NCBI GenBank assembly: GCA_946186505.1
Contig: CAMHNI010000022.1
Location: 1-53,153, forward strand
Source: an uncultured Prevotellaceae bacterium
GTDB taxonomy: Bacteria; Bacteroidota; Bacteroidia; Bacteroidales; Bacteroidaceae
Reading direction: 5' to 3'
DNA length: 53,153 bases
This document shows, piece by piece, positions 1 through 9,300 of the stretch. The translations under genes and the position numbers were made by a program. The notes under the pieces were generated by a model that made no database searches, was not told the DNA's origin, and saw only the letters and a program-made list of their open reading frames with translations. The stretch's first letter is position 1. Each line of letters starts with the position of its first letter.

Positions 1-46
1 GATGTTGTTAACGAGTGCAAATATAATAATTAATATTGAATATACA

Positions 47-1624
47 ATGAAAACATTAATACGAAATACTATTTTTGCTCTGACGGCATTAGCTGTTAGT
101 GCTAATGCTCAGACACTGTCTGTGCAATCAATAGAAGCAGAGGCAGGGTCGCAGGCTAATGTCGTTGTGAGTATCGGCGGCGTTGAGGCAAACACCACTG
201 CCTTGCAGTTTAATTTGGCAATGCCAGACGGCGTAACACTCAATGAGACAGGAATCTCTACAGGAACAGCAGCAAGCAACCACGGTTATGAAGTGCGCAG
301 TCTGGATAGTGGCGAACGCCTTATCGTGATATTCGACATGAATTTAGGAAGCATTCAGAACGGAGAGTTACTCATTCTTCCCGTTACTATTGGAACTACT
401 GAAGGAACATTCAGCGGGTCTCTAAGTACAGTACGCTTTTCTGATACGGATGCTGTTAGCAAGGAAGGAGACGGAACTTCGTTCACTATTACGGCGAAAC
501 GACCCGAGCAACCTGTTACCATTACAGCCAACAACTTGACAATGGTCTATGGTGAAGAAGTTCCGGAGCTGACCTACAAGACAGAGGGAGCTACTCTTGA
601 AGGAACTCCGAGCCTTACAACCACGGCAACTAAAACTTCAGCTGTTGGCACCTATCCCATCAACGTGGGCATAGGTAGCGTGACGAACACCAAGACAACC
701 TACGTTGCCGGAACGCTGACCATCACTAAGGCTCCGCTTACCGTTACCGCCAAGAGCTATACCATAAAGCAGGGCGATGCCCTGCCAACGTTTGAGGCAG
801 AGTATAGCGGCTTCAAGAACAATGAAACTGCTAGCGTACTGAGCACACAGCCAACTGTCAGGACTACGGCCACATCAGCAAGCGAGCCAGGAACATACGA
901 CATCATAGTCAGCGGTGCTGCTGCAAACAATTATGACATCTCGTACGTTAAGGGAACACTGACGATTATTGCCATCGATGTGGAACCAGTTACTGAGAAG
1001 ACAAACTCATTCAGTGAGTCTATCAACGCCGATACGGATTTGTCGAATACTGTTATCGACAACACTTATTACACGCTGAATAGCGCAAATGGTGACGGAT
1101 ATGATACTGCAGAACAGGCGATCGTATTGAATTCAACGACTACAGAAAGTCAGATGAAGAGTATCGTGAATGCAGAGATAGGAGATGCTGCCATACGACA
1201 AAACTATAAAGGCATCATTTTCGAGGTGGCAGCAGGCAGTGGTACCATTACTATAGACGCAAAGACGAACGGCACTCATGTGCTGAATGTCCAGATAGGA
1301 AAAGCCAAGCCCAGCCAAATTACACGCTCTACACGCGGCACAGCGGATGTGACATACAGCGTCACCGTACCAACCTACATCTACCTATATGCCTCCACCG
1401 CATCAACTAATGCGGTTCAGACGCGTGCAATTAGTGCCAACAGCGTATTGCTATATAGCTATAAGGTTACGCCCGGCACTACGGGGATAAAAAACGTAAG
1501 CATGGACAATCCCGTTGATGTTTACGATATGCGAGGCATCCTAGTCCGCACAAAGGTGACAACACTAAACGGTCTTGCGAAAGGCATTTACATTGTGAAT
1601 GGACGTAAGGTCATTGTGGAATAA
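47..1624 (+). CDS. Secreted cohesin-like / MBG-repeat surface protein with C-terminal sorting tail
   Basis: 525-residue exported protein. An ATG at position 2 is in frame, but the ATG at 47 places a clean signal peptide (MKTLIRNTIF...VSANAQ) at the N-terminus, so I prefer 47. Residues about 22-155 resemble a cohesin-like beta-sandwich (hydrophobic strands around a 'MPDGVTLNE' turn, as in domains annotated cohesin/BACON-like in Bacteroidales). Residues about 155-310 hold two tandem MBG-type repeats (starting VTITANNLTMVYGEE and LTVTAKSYTIKQGD), followed by a beta-rich region and the terminal tail 'VYDMRGILVRT...KGIYIVNGRKVIVE', the same tail as on the next three proteins. No enzyme motif is visible. 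It is probably displayed on the cell surface or secreted; the ligand is unknown. A strong terminator follows, so it appears to be transcribed separately from the genes downstream. Confidence 0.8.
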   Translation: MKTLIRNTIFALTALAVSANAQTLSVQSIEAEAGSQANVVVSIGGVEANTTALQFNLAMPDGVTLNETGISTGTAASNHGYEVRSLDSGERLIVIFDMNLGSIQNGELLILPVTIGTTEGTFSGSLSTVRFSDTDAVSKEGDGTSFTITAKRPEQPVTITANNLTMVYGEEVPELTYKTEGATLEGTPSLTTTATKTSAVGTYPINVGIGSVTNTKTTYVAGTLTITKAPLTVTAKSYTIKQGDALPTFEAEYSGFKNNETASVLSTQPTVRTTATSASEPGTYDIIVSGAAANNYDISYVKGTLTIIAIDVEPVTEKTNSFSESINADTDLSNTVIDNTYYTLNSANGDGYDTAEQAIVLNSTTTESQMKSIVNAEIGDAAIRQNYKGIIFEVAAGSGTITIDAKTNGTHVLNVQIGKAKPSQITRSTRGTADVTYSVTVPTYIYLYASTASTNAVQTRAISANSVLLYSYKVTPGTTGIKNVSMDNPVDVYDMRGILVRTKVTTLNGLAKGIYIVNGRKVIVE

Positions 1625-1650
1625 TGACATCGTGAAGCAAAAAACATAAG

Positions 1651-1687
1651 AGAGGTCTGCATCGGGATTTGATGCAGGCCTCTTTTT
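1651..1687. terminator. Rho-independent terminator
   Basis: A 12-bp stem (GAGGTCTGCATC / GATGCAGGCCTC, one G-T pair) with a 7-nt loop is followed by five T residues. It lies 27 nt after the stop of the preceding secreted protein and fits a rightward intrinsic terminator. Confidence 0.85.
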
Positions 1688-1791
1688 GTAGGTGATTTCT
1701 GTTTATTCAGAATGCTTACGATTGGTTGACTCAAATTCCGGTTTACCTACATTATCCGTCGCAACATATTATGATGCAGGGCGTTACCCCC

Positions 1792-1850
1792 ATGTAGGTT
1801 ACCTACATCAACCTACATTCACCTACACCGACCTTCATCCACCTACACCG
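1792..1850. repeat. Degenerate 10-bp tandem repeat plus 17-bp palindrome
   Basis: Five successive 10-nt units starting ACCTACA or ACCTTCA run from 1801 to 1850 without slippage. The first unit forms a palindrome with the preceding bases (ATGTAGGT-T-ACCTACAT, 1792-1808). Another ACCTACAT copy lies at 1744-1751. The array sits in the 3' region of the leftward YhcG-family gene and the 3' region of the rightward secreted protein, so it may be a protein-binding or RNA-structure element. Function not recognised. Confidence 0.7.
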
Positions 1851-1876
1851 AATTGAAAAAATCACTTATTTTTGGC

Positions 1877-3142
1877 TCATCTCTTTGTGTTCCCGTTCTC
1901 CTGCATCAAGAATTTTCGAATCTTTTCTTTGCTTGGCAACTGTAACTCATATCGGGCAACAAATAGTTGGGGGTCTGTAAATGGAGTAAGATATTCCACC
2001 ATTTCCTGCCCATACTCTGTACATAGGAGCAGGCCTACAGGTGGATTGTCATCGGGTTGCATATAGTGCTTGCGATAATACTCAATGTACATATTGAGTT
2101 GTGCAACATCTGCATAGTCCAGCCTATGGGCTTTGAGTTCCACGATGCAATGGCATTTCAAAATGCGATGATAGAACACCAAATCTGCCTTGTAATAACG
2201 GTCGTCTATCAATAACTTCTTCTGCTCTTCTTCAAGGCAGAAACCCATGCCCAATTCCATGATGAAATCTTTCAGATGGCTTACGATTGCTGCTTCCAAA
2301 TCATTCTCATCTATTGCATCTTTGGAAGAAAGCCCCAGGAATTCAAAGTAATAAGGGGATTTGACATCCTGCTCAAAGGTTGGTCGCTCAGCTGTTCCGT
2401 TTATCTTTTTACTGAGCAATTCAGGCTTCTTACTCCACCCACTACGGGCATAGTAGTTGGTGTCTATCTGTCGCTGTAATTCTCTTACGCTCCAAGGTCC
2501 ACGCATTGCCTCAATAGCATAAAATGCTCGCTGCATGGGATCTTCGACATGGAGAAGTTGAACAATATGTGTGAAAGAAAGTCGGTCGAATAAAGCCTGT
2601 GGAACAGTTTTTACACTCCCATCAGACAAACTCATGGCAAAGCCATCAGGAGAAATCCCAGTAACAATCAATGATTCTTGTGCCCTTGCAGATTTAGCAG
2701 TCAGCGACTGCTGTTTTCCTTCGTCTTGTAATTCAGCAATCAGTGACTGCTGAATCTGTGGAGGAAGAAATGCTATTGGGGAGGACTCCACCGTTTCCCC
2801 ACCAAAGCGTTCGAAAAGGTAGTTGGCTATAACGGAGCGTAATTCTGGATAAAGTATGTAAAACAAACGGTAACTGCGTAAGTTGGTAGCACTATAACTT
2901 TTACCGCCTAAGCGTTTTGAAAGTTTCTGAAGAAGACCTTCACCATATTTGGCCCTGTCTTTTCCATGCTGCTCATATTCTACTATATAATAGCCCGTCA
3001 ACCATGCTTTTGTTGTTATATTACGATTGATGACAACACGGGCATCTTGTTGTAATGCGTCACCTATACTCTTTATCTGAGAAACTAACGTCTCGAAGTT
3101 TTCTGAAAAATGATTTGCCGAGTGCTTGATAATGTCTGCCAT
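1877..3142 (-). CDS. YhcG/DUF1016 family PD-(D/E)XK nuclease
   Basis: 421-residue protein of the YhcG (DUF1016) family. The N-terminal half (about residues 5-150) is the helical DUF1016_N region (YYIVEYEQHGKDRAKYGEGLL...SYRLFY). The C-terminal half carries the nuclease core: Asp in 'KADLVFYH', then 'CHCIVELKAH' (E-x-K) and the following 'YADVAQLNMYI' helix. The family is a restriction-endonuclease-like nuclease, often found in defence islands and next to type I restriction genes; its substrate here is not known. I start at 3142: an in-frame TTG at 3187 would overlap the upstream gene, while the ATG at 3142 lies 4 nt after that gene's stop and has an AGGAAAGGA stretch before it. It is co-transcribed with the XRE gene. 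Confidence 0.85.
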   Translation of the reverse strand: MADIIKHSANHFSENFETLVSQIKSIGDALQQDARVVINRNITTKAWLTGYYIVEYEQHGKDRAKYGEGLLQKLSKRLGGKSYSATNLRSYRLFYILYPELRSVIANYLFERFGGETVESSPIAFLPPQIQQSLIAELQDEGKQQSLTAKSARAQESLIVTGISPDGFAMSLSDGSVKTVPQALFDRLSFTHIVQLLHVEDPMQRAFYAIEAMRGPWSVRELQRQIDTNYYARSGWSKKPELLSKKINGTAERPTFEQDVKSPYYFEFLGLSSKDAIDENDLEAAIVSHLKDFIMELGMGFCLEEEQKKLLIDDRYYKADLVFYHRILKCHCIVELKAHRLDYADVAQLNMYIEYYRKHYMQPDDNPPVGLLLCTEYGQEMVEYLTPFTDPQLFVARYELQLPSKEKIRKFLMQENGNTKR

Positions 3143-3146
3143 ACGT

Positions 3147-3347
3147 TTAATCCTTTCCTGTAATAAGTTCCCGTTTATCAATGTCAAGTAACGTTGCTAT
3201 CTTGTCTAATGTATATAGGTCTGGCTGAGACACATTGGTACACCACTTGCTCACAGTAGCAGGGTTCTTGCCCAATTCTTCTGCGAGCCACTTAGCCGTT
3301 CGCTTCTTTTCAACGAGTACAACTTTGATACGATTCAAATCTTTCAT
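3147..3347 (-). CDS. XRE-family helix-turn-helix regulator
   Basis: 66-residue XRE/Cro-type DNA-binding protein. The helix-turn-helix is 'KWLAEELGKNPATVSKWCTN', followed by 'QPDLYTLDKIATLLDIDKREL', the usual helix 4-5 of small XRE repressors. The ATG at 3347 is preferred over the in-frame TTG at 3353. It lies just upstream of the YhcG nuclease gene and is likely its autoregulator. It is clearly related in sequence to the frameshifted regulator at 44459-44673 (shared 'NRIKVVL.EKKRT.KWLAE.LG'), so two nuclease-type loci in this window use the same repressor family. Confidence 0.88.
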   Translation of the reverse strand: MKDLNRIKVVLVEKKRTAKWLAEELGKNPATVSKWCTNVSQPDLYTLDKIATLLDIDKRELITGKD

Positions 3348-3695
3348 TTGCAAATCTCTTTAATTTGAACGCAAAGATACACAAAATAATCGACAACATA
3401 AGAACATTAATTCAAAAATGGCACTAACGAATGTGTTTTTGAGATTATTAAGAGATTTTGTGTCTTGTATACTTAAAAAGAACGTAACCAGCCAAGGTTA
3501 TTCCTTGCAAGCATAACTTACTATACAAAATCTGCACACTTCCTTCATTTTTATGGTTTACAAAAGTTAAATACGCTAATTCTTCATCATTTCCCCCAAC
3601 TACAGAATCTCCGTAATCCCCTTTCTACCGTTTTAATCAAAACATATTGGTACACAGCGTGTTGCAAATACCAAGGTTGTAGTGGTTTAACTGAC
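3348..3695. other. 348-bp intergenic region with promoter and remnant coding sequence
   Basis: The left part holds the leftward promoter of the XRE-YhcG pair. The right part, roughly 3600-3695, is open in the frame of the next gene and reads ...CCKYQGCSGLTD before its first ATG. That resembles the last leucine-rich repeat of BspA-type proteins (C.GLTD.YCYA). I read it as the leftover 5' coding sequence of a gene that has lost its beginning. I see no RNA gene here. Confidence 0.5.
3371..3379 (-). promoter_or_regulatory. Leftward -7 element for XRE-YhcG operon
   Basis: On the minus strand the sequence reads TATCTTTGC, an exact match to the Bacteroidetes -7 consensus TAnnTTTGC, 24 nt before the ATG at 3347. 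No convincing TTTG -33 box at the right distance was found. Confidence 0.55.
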
Positions 3696-6251
3696 ATGTA
3701 TTGTTATGCAAGCGGTGTCCCTGATACCCAATGGGATGTGTTCAGAAGCTCCAACATCGCCAACGCCACCCTACATGTACCTGCCGCCTCCGTCGCAGCC
3801 TATCAATCAACGGCGCCTTGGAGTGGGTTCAAGGAAGTGGTGGCGATTGAGGACGAGGTGACGAGTCATGAGTTGTCGTTCACAATCTTGGCTGATACGC
3901 TTGAGTCATACGCAGTGCAGGACGCTGTGGATGGTGTGAACCCAATAGCTGCCTATAATGCAGAGATGGAGGGTGCTCAGAATTCCGACCGATTCTTCAA
4001 CCGTCCTGCCTACGATGCCAATTCGCCTGAAGCTCAGTCGTACCGCGTGGCCTATACCTGGCGAGACAACAATCCCGCCATCAGAGGAGCTGGCGACAAC
4101 AATATCAATGCCTTGATTCCGGGGAGTAGTAACCTCAAGGTAGAAGATTTCTTCGACTTCTGCTATTCTGCCAATGCAGATGCAACAGCCGAGGCCAACG
4201 ACTGGGTAAAGTTCAATGAGAAAGACAAGGACGGTTTCTTGGTTCCGAACATAAACACCCAGAGCATGCGTGCCGCCATCAGATCAGGCGTGGCAAACCG
4301 CTTGATTGATGGTGCCACCTATAAAGTAACGATGACTATGCAACGACAGGATGGCGAGAATGTGTGGACAATGGTCAATAGCTACGACATCGATATCACC
4401 AAGGTGATGCCGACCGCTATGCCTGCGGAGTTCGGTTTCAGGCCCCTCCAACTTGATAATGGTGTATGGCCGTTTTATCTCCGTCCGTATGCTGGCGTTG
4501 AGTATGGCGAAACGGCTACCGACAGTCCATGGAAGATTTCTTGGGATGATAGCGATAGACAGGCTCCTGCTGAACATAATTGCCGCTGGGGAGTGGACGT
4601 TCGTCCTTTCGACTTCAAAGAGCTGTTCACAGGAATGATTCTGCCAGAGGAATACAATATAGACAAGAACTACTATTTTGTGTTCAAGGAGTCCGGCGAT
4701 TTTGCTGCTGCCGATGTTGATGCTACCGAAGCTTCCGATGGGCAATATAAGGACGCTGATGCCATTGCGGTTTACACAGAGGACGTTGATGGTGGCTGTT
4801 ACCAATTGCCTAAGATTCACTGGAGCCATGTAGGCGAGTCGAAGAATGTAGAGGCAGGTTACATCTATCGGGGCATCTCCGCTAAGCTTGACGTTACGGG
4901 CGAGGAGTTTCTTGCTCCTCAGAACGGGCAGACCAACAGTAAGGTACTCAATGTTAAGAATCAAGACTACGTCATAGCGCCTGTTCCTGTTATGGCAGGT
5001 TCCAAACAGGTTGTAGCTTCCTTCAGTTGTGCTTTCGATGCCGCAGTGGTTATGGCTGCCGATGCTACAGAGAATGCTTTTGCGTACAATGCGGATGTTT
5101 TTGTCAATGCAACTGATGCGACGTTCAAACTCAAAAATATAGCGTGGTATGCTTCGGGCAATTATCAAGCCTACTTCAATACGCAGTTCCCAGCCTCATG
5201 GACGGATGCTGAAGGAGGTGTAGGCACCCTGGCTGACGTGATTGCCGATTCGTACTTCTGGGTTGATATGACTTCGCTGAAATGCAACGTCGCTTCACCT
5301 GACGGATTCAATTATCAAGACTTTTATTATAACCCTTATTTCGCAAAAAGTGACGGTACTAAGGCTAACACCTTCAACGAGATTGTAAATATCGTAATGA
5401 GTCGTAGGGCTGCCCCAGAGAGGATATGGGACTTCAATTCCGACGTTGAAGGTACGTTCACTTTCAACATCTACGACATCTGGTTCCATCGCAGAACGGT
5501 GACTGTGAGCTTCAAGATCAAGAAGCCTGTTAGCTCCGATGGGGAGACCGACGAGCTACAGCGTTATCTAAACTCCTTGACCGACACAGAGGACGAACTG
5601 ACGGCTAACGTCTATAAGCGGACGTTCCGTAATGGCGACTGGCAGGCGTTGTACATCCCCTTTGAGATGGACTACAGCGACTGGTCTGACAAGTTTGAGG
5701 TGGCCCGCGTCAGTGGGTTCCGTATGACAACAGGTGAAGGACTCCCTGCAGGACTTGAGGGTGGTGTCTTGGAGGCTACGATGGTGGAGAGTGGCAAGGT
5801 GGAGGCCAACTACCCTTACCTGATTCGGGCAAAGTCGAAGTACGGTGCTACGCTGACAGTGAACGTGACGGGCGATGTGAACAAGACAAGTGGTACAACC
5901 TCATTTGCTTCCGCTGCTATCATAGGAAATTATGAGAAGTTGTATAAGATGAATACCTTTAAACGTTATCGGCTGCAAGGAGGTGCGCTGTCCATTCCTA
6001 ATAGCGACAATGAGATGTTACCACCATTCCGCTGGTATGCTCGAGGGCCGGAGAACCAAGCATCGCGCTTAACCATAGAAGTCAATGGTGTAGCAACAGA
6101 CATTACCAGTAGTCAGGCCACGACAGATGACCGCAGCCTGCGGGTCTATAACCTGTCAGGCAACCGGATTGGTGTCATGCGAAGTGAGGAACTGAACTTG
6201 CTGCCCAAGGGGGTGTATATTATCAACGGCAGAAAATATACGGTAAAGTGA
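3696..6251 (+). CDS. 5'-truncated BspA-like surface protein with sorting tail
   Basis: 851 residues from the first ATG, but this is probably not the original start. There is no signal peptide, and residues 1-53 (MYCYASGVPDT...NATLHVPAASVAAY...APWSGFKEVVAIED) are the characteristic closing segment of a BspA-type leucine-rich-repeat domain, which normally follows several hundred residues of repeats. The frame is also open upstream and reads LRR-like. The rest is a long beta-rich region without a motif I recognise, then the tail 'VYNLSGNRIG...LLPKGVYIINGRKYTVK' shared with its neighbours. Without an export signal the product would stay in the cytoplasm, so the gene is probably a decaying fragment, possibly truncated when the XRE-YhcG pair arrived. 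31 nt separate it from the next gene. Confidence 0.65.
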   Translation: MYCYASGVPDTQWDVFRSSNIANATLHVPAASVAAYQSTAPWSGFKEVVAIEDEVTSHELSFTILADTLESYAVQDAVDGVNPIAAYNAEMEGAQNSDRFFNRPAYDANSPEAQSYRVAYTWRDNNPAIRGAGDNNINALIPGSSNLKVEDFFDFCYSANADATAEANDWVKFNEKDKDGFLVPNINTQSMRAAIRSGVANRLIDGATYKVTMTMQRQDGENVWTMVNSYDIDITKVMPTAMPAEFGFRPLQLDNGVWPFYLRPYAGVEYGETATDSPWKISWDDSDRQAPAEHNCRWGVDVRPFDFKELFTGMILPEEYNIDKNYYFVFKESGDFAAADVDATEASDGQYKDADAIAVYTEDVDGGCYQLPKIHWSHVGESKNVEAGYIYRGISAKLDVTGEEFLAPQNGQTNSKVLNVKNQDYVIAPVPVMAGSKQVVASFSCAFDAAVVMAADATENAFAYNADVFVNATDATFKLKNIAWYASGNYQAYFNTQFPASWTDAEGGVGTLADVIADSYFWVDMTSLKCNVASPDGFNYQDFYYNPYFAKSDGTKANTFNEIVNIVMSRRAAPERIWDFNSDVEGTFTFNIYDIWFHRRTVTVSFKIKKPVSSDGETDELQRYLNSLTDTEDELTANVYKRTFRNGDWQALYIPFEMDYSDWSDKFEVARVSGFRMTTGEGLPAGLEGGVLEATMVESGKVEANYPYLIRAKSKYGATLTVNVTGDVNKTSGTTSFASAAIIGNYEKLYKMNTFKRYRLQGGALSIPNSDNEMLPPFRWYARGPENQASRLTIEVNGVATDITSSQATTDDRSLRVYNLSGNRIGVMRSEELNLLPKGVYIINGRKYTVK

Positions 6252-6282
6252 AAGAAATAATAACCAATAAAAATAATGATGT

Positions 6283-9200
6283 ATGAATAAACACAGACAA
6301 CTGAAAAGGCTGGCGTTGGCGGTGCTGCTGCTGACAGGCCTTGCCCAGCAGGCCGGCGCCCAGGAGGTGGACGCCCTGCAGGCGTACCTCGACCAGATAG
6401 CCGAGGAACAGGCGGCACAGCCGTCACGCAGTCCGGTGCGCAAAAAGGAGTCGGTGACCATTCCTGTGGGTCTGCCAGAAGTAGATCTGTCTCAGTTTGC
6501 CGACTACCAGGCACGGACAAAGGAGCTGACCGTCAAGGCCAGCGTGAAGTTTACCAACGGAACCATTTCGGCGACAGAGGGTTATGCAGGCGGCACATGC
6601 CTGCTGAAAGTCTATGGCGGTGCGACGGTGGTGCTCGACAAGACTGCCTCTGTCACGGCATCTGCCACTACGAGTACTGCCTGTAAGGCTGCAGTAGGCA
6701 TCTATGAGGGCAGCACGTTCTGTCAGAGTGGTAGCGTTACCGGCACGGATGATGGAACGGGCACTGCCATCTATTTAGATACCGACAAGGACACCTACAG
6801 CTATGTGTCGGGATGGATTACAGGTACCATCAGCAATCCCAATGGCGGCACCCTGTCAGGACGGGACAGCGCGTCAGATTACGACTGGTCGGTCGGTGCG
6901 GGCGGTGATTTCGCCAGCATCAATGCTGCCATGAGTGACAGCCGCGTGAAGGACGGTGACGTGCTGCAGGTGCTGAAAGGAACGAAACTCTCTGCCGCGC
7001 AAAACGTGACCAAGGCGGTGACCATTCTGGGTAATGGTTATAAGAGCCAATATGACGGCTACTGTCCGACGTTGTATATCGATCAAGAAAACGTAACGGT
7101 GAAAAGCCTATATGCAGGAAACATATATATAAAAAATGATAATGCGGTGATAGAACGGTGCCGTATCTCCAATGTCAGTGCTGTCAGTGACTATGGACCA
7201 GAGGACATCACGATACGCGGATGCCAGATAATCTTCAGTATCAGTGGCGACCAGTCTTACTATCTGAGCGGATGGAATATCAGTAATAATATCATTGGCG
7301 GTGAACCGGAAATACTTCAATTATATAAAGGATATAATCTTGGCTTAATACCGATTAGTCGTGATATGGGTGTTATAAGATACTTAGATGGAGCCACTAT
7401 TGACCATAATATAATCGTCTATACAGAAAAGCCGCAAAATATTACAGGAAGTCGTCTGACGCGTGCTGCTTATAATCCTTTCCCTCTGACAGAACCATCG
7501 TTCACCAATAATATTATTATAGAGGACCCATTTTACTCTTCGGAATTCACAGGAAACATCCTGAGTTCAGTAGCAGCTGAAGCCACGAAATTTGAGTATA
7601 ACATACACTCTGACACCAGCAATTCAGGCAACTGGCCAACTAACAAGGCGGGGTATGGAGATAGTGATGACGTGCTGTTTGCATGTACCGGAGGCAGGGC
7701 TGATACCTATTATCAGTTAGCCGAGAACTCTCCCGCCAAGGGCTATGCCAACGATGGGGGCGACTGCGGCCCGTGGTCGGGCAGCTTCCCCTACATACAG
7801 TATGGCATTGACACGACGAATCCCGGTGGTGGTGACAATCCCGGACCGGGCGGTGACGAGTGGCAGGTGGAGCCTAACGACCTGCTCGCCCTGAAGAATA
7901 TCTACCAGGCATTTGGCGGTGACAACTGGACAACGAAGTGGAGCTTTGCAAATAACGGTCATAAGAAGGAAGATTTCCCCGGCGTGACCATCACTGACGA
8001 AGGACGCGTGACGGCCATCAACCTGGAGAACAACGGACTGGTGGGCGAGTGCTTCCTTGTGAGCAGCCCGCAGCTGTCGGAACTGACGACACTCAACATG
8101 AAGCGCAACCAGATAACTGGTGACCTGGGACTTCTGGTGAATGAGCTGGCAAACCTGAAGAACCTCGACGTGAGCTACAACCGTCTGACAACGCTCGACG
8201 GTAAGACAGCCTTTGCCGAGGGCTTCTCGTCAACGATCAACACGCGTTACCAGAACCGGGAATACACGACGAGCAGTCCCACGACCGCCGGTTTTACGGC
8301 AAATGTGGCAACTATGGAAGCCCCGGTATATACGATTGGTGCCAAGATGGACCTGACGCTACCCACGCTCTATACCTATAACTTCAAGTCTCAAGACCAT
8401 AACCTCAGCCCAACTTTGCATGTGCGGAAGCTGACATCGCCTGCGTCAGTCTTTGCAACGCTGAACAGTCATGGTTCAGGATATGGCTTCTCGTTCAGTG
8501 GAGTTTATAGTGAGCAGCAGGATCTGCGTGTGGCAGCCGTTGATGAGGTCGGAGGCTATGACCGCTACTCGGCCTATGCGGTGATACTGCGCTATGTGGA
8601 GGGTGATGCCGACATGACGGGCGTGACCAACGTGCAGGATGTGCAATATACGCTGAACTACATCCTTGCCCCCTCGACGCTGAGCTACTTCAACTACTCG
8701 GCGGCCAACACCTATACCGACGATAAGGTGAACGTGCAGGACATCGTCCAGACGGTGAACATCATCCTGGGCCGTCCCCGCACGCCCGACTACCTGACAC
8801 CCTCGGCACGCGGATTAGAGGATGAGGAAGAAACGGCAGCAGATGGCTACGTCTATACACGACAGGGACGTATCATGATAGAGGCTGACAAGGACGTGTC
8901 GGCTATTGACATTGACTTGGAGGGTGTCGGTACGGACGAGGTAGCCCTGCTGCTGAACCAGCGCGACTACCAGATGATTGGCTGCGATACGGAGTGGGGC
9001 TCCCGATATGTCATCTTCTCGCCTACGGGCAAGTCGATACCTGTCGGTGAGGCTACTGCTGTGTTACGCTTGGCAGGTGCCGGGACACCGGTTGCAGTGG
9101 AATGTGCCGACCCGCAGGCCCAGCCTGTGATGTTAGCCGTGGGCATTACCCCGACGGGTATCAGTGAGACTGTGAGAAAGGACGATGCCGACAGCGAGCG

Positions 9201-9285
9201 CTACTATAATCTTGGCGGACAGCGTGTGATCCAGCCGTCGAAGGGAATCTACATCAATGGCGGACGCAAGATGATTGTGAAATAA
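6283..9285 (+). CDS. Secreted beta-helix / LRR / dockerin-like protein with sorting tail
   Basis: 1000-residue exported protein. Residues 1-27 form a signal peptide (MNKHRQLKRLALAVLLLTGLA...AGAQ). Residues about 190-450 look like a right-handed parallel beta-helix (repeating short strands with I/V-N-N/D turns, e.g. 'ISNNIIGG', 'FTNNIII'). A Gly-Asp-rich linker at about 515-525 precedes a short leucine-rich-repeat segment at about 530-640 (LKNIYQAFGGDNW...LENNGLVGE...LKNLDVSYNRL). Residues about 776-835 form a dockerin-like double motif: 'GDADMTGVTNVQDVQYTLNYIL' type loop, then 'DDKVNVQDIVQTVNIILG'. The C-terminus is the tail 'YYNLGGQRVIQPSKGIYINGGRK'. It ends 15 nt before a giant protein whose N-terminus looks cohesin-like, so the two could interact. 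No enzymatic site is evident. Confidence 0.8.
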   Translation: MNKHRQLKRLALAVLLLTGLAQQAGAQEVDALQAYLDQIAEEQAAQPSRSPVRKKESVTIPVGLPEVDLSQFADYQARTKELTVKASVKFTNGTISATEGYAGGTCLLKVYGGATVVLDKTASVTASATTSTACKAAVGIYEGSTFCQSGSVTGTDDGTGTAIYLDTDKDTYSYVSGWITGTISNPNGGTLSGRDSASDYDWSVGAGGDFASINAAMSDSRVKDGDVLQVLKGTKLSAAQNVTKAVTILGNGYKSQYDGYCPTLYIDQENVTVKSLYAGNIYIKNDNAVIERCRISNVSAVSDYGPEDITIRGCQIIFSISGDQSYYLSGWNISNNIIGGEPEILQLYKGYNLGLIPISRDMGVIRYLDGATIDHNIIVYTEKPQNITGSRLTRAAYNPFPLTEPSFTNNIIIEDPFYSSEFTGNILSSVAAEATKFEYNIHSDTSNSGNWPTNKAGYGDSDDVLFACTGGRADTYYQLAENSPAKGYANDGGDCGPWSGSFPYIQYGIDTTNPGGGDNPGPGGDEWQVEPNDLLALKNIYQAFGGDNWTTKWSFANNGHKKEDFPGVTITDEGRVTAINLENNGLVGECFLVSSPQLSELTTLNMKRNQITGDLGLLVNELANLKNLDVSYNRLTTLDGKTAFAEGFSSTINTRYQNREYTTSSPTTAGFTANVATMEAPVYTIGAKMDLTLPTLYTYNFKSQDHNLSPTLHVRKLTSPASVFATLNSHGSGYGFSFSGVYSEQQDLRVAAVDEVGGYDRYSAYAVILRYVEGDADMTGVTNVQDVQYTLNYILAPSTLSYFNYSAANTYTDDKVNVQDIVQTVNIILGRPRTPDYLTPSARGLEDEEETAADGYVYTRQGRIMIEADKDVSAIDIDLEGVGTDEVALLLNQRDYQMIGCDTEWGSRYVIFSPTGKSIPVGEATAVLRLAGAGTPVAVECADPQAQPVMLAVGITPTGISETVRKDDADSERYYNLGGQRVIQPSKGIYINGGRKMIVK

Positions 9286-9300
9286 ACACCTGAAAGCAGT

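Noticed and set aside
4284..5168. 294-codon frame on the minus strand of the truncated surface gene
   Set aside because: It lies antisense inside a gene with clear protein features; its composition is typical of a mirror frame and it has no recognisable motif.
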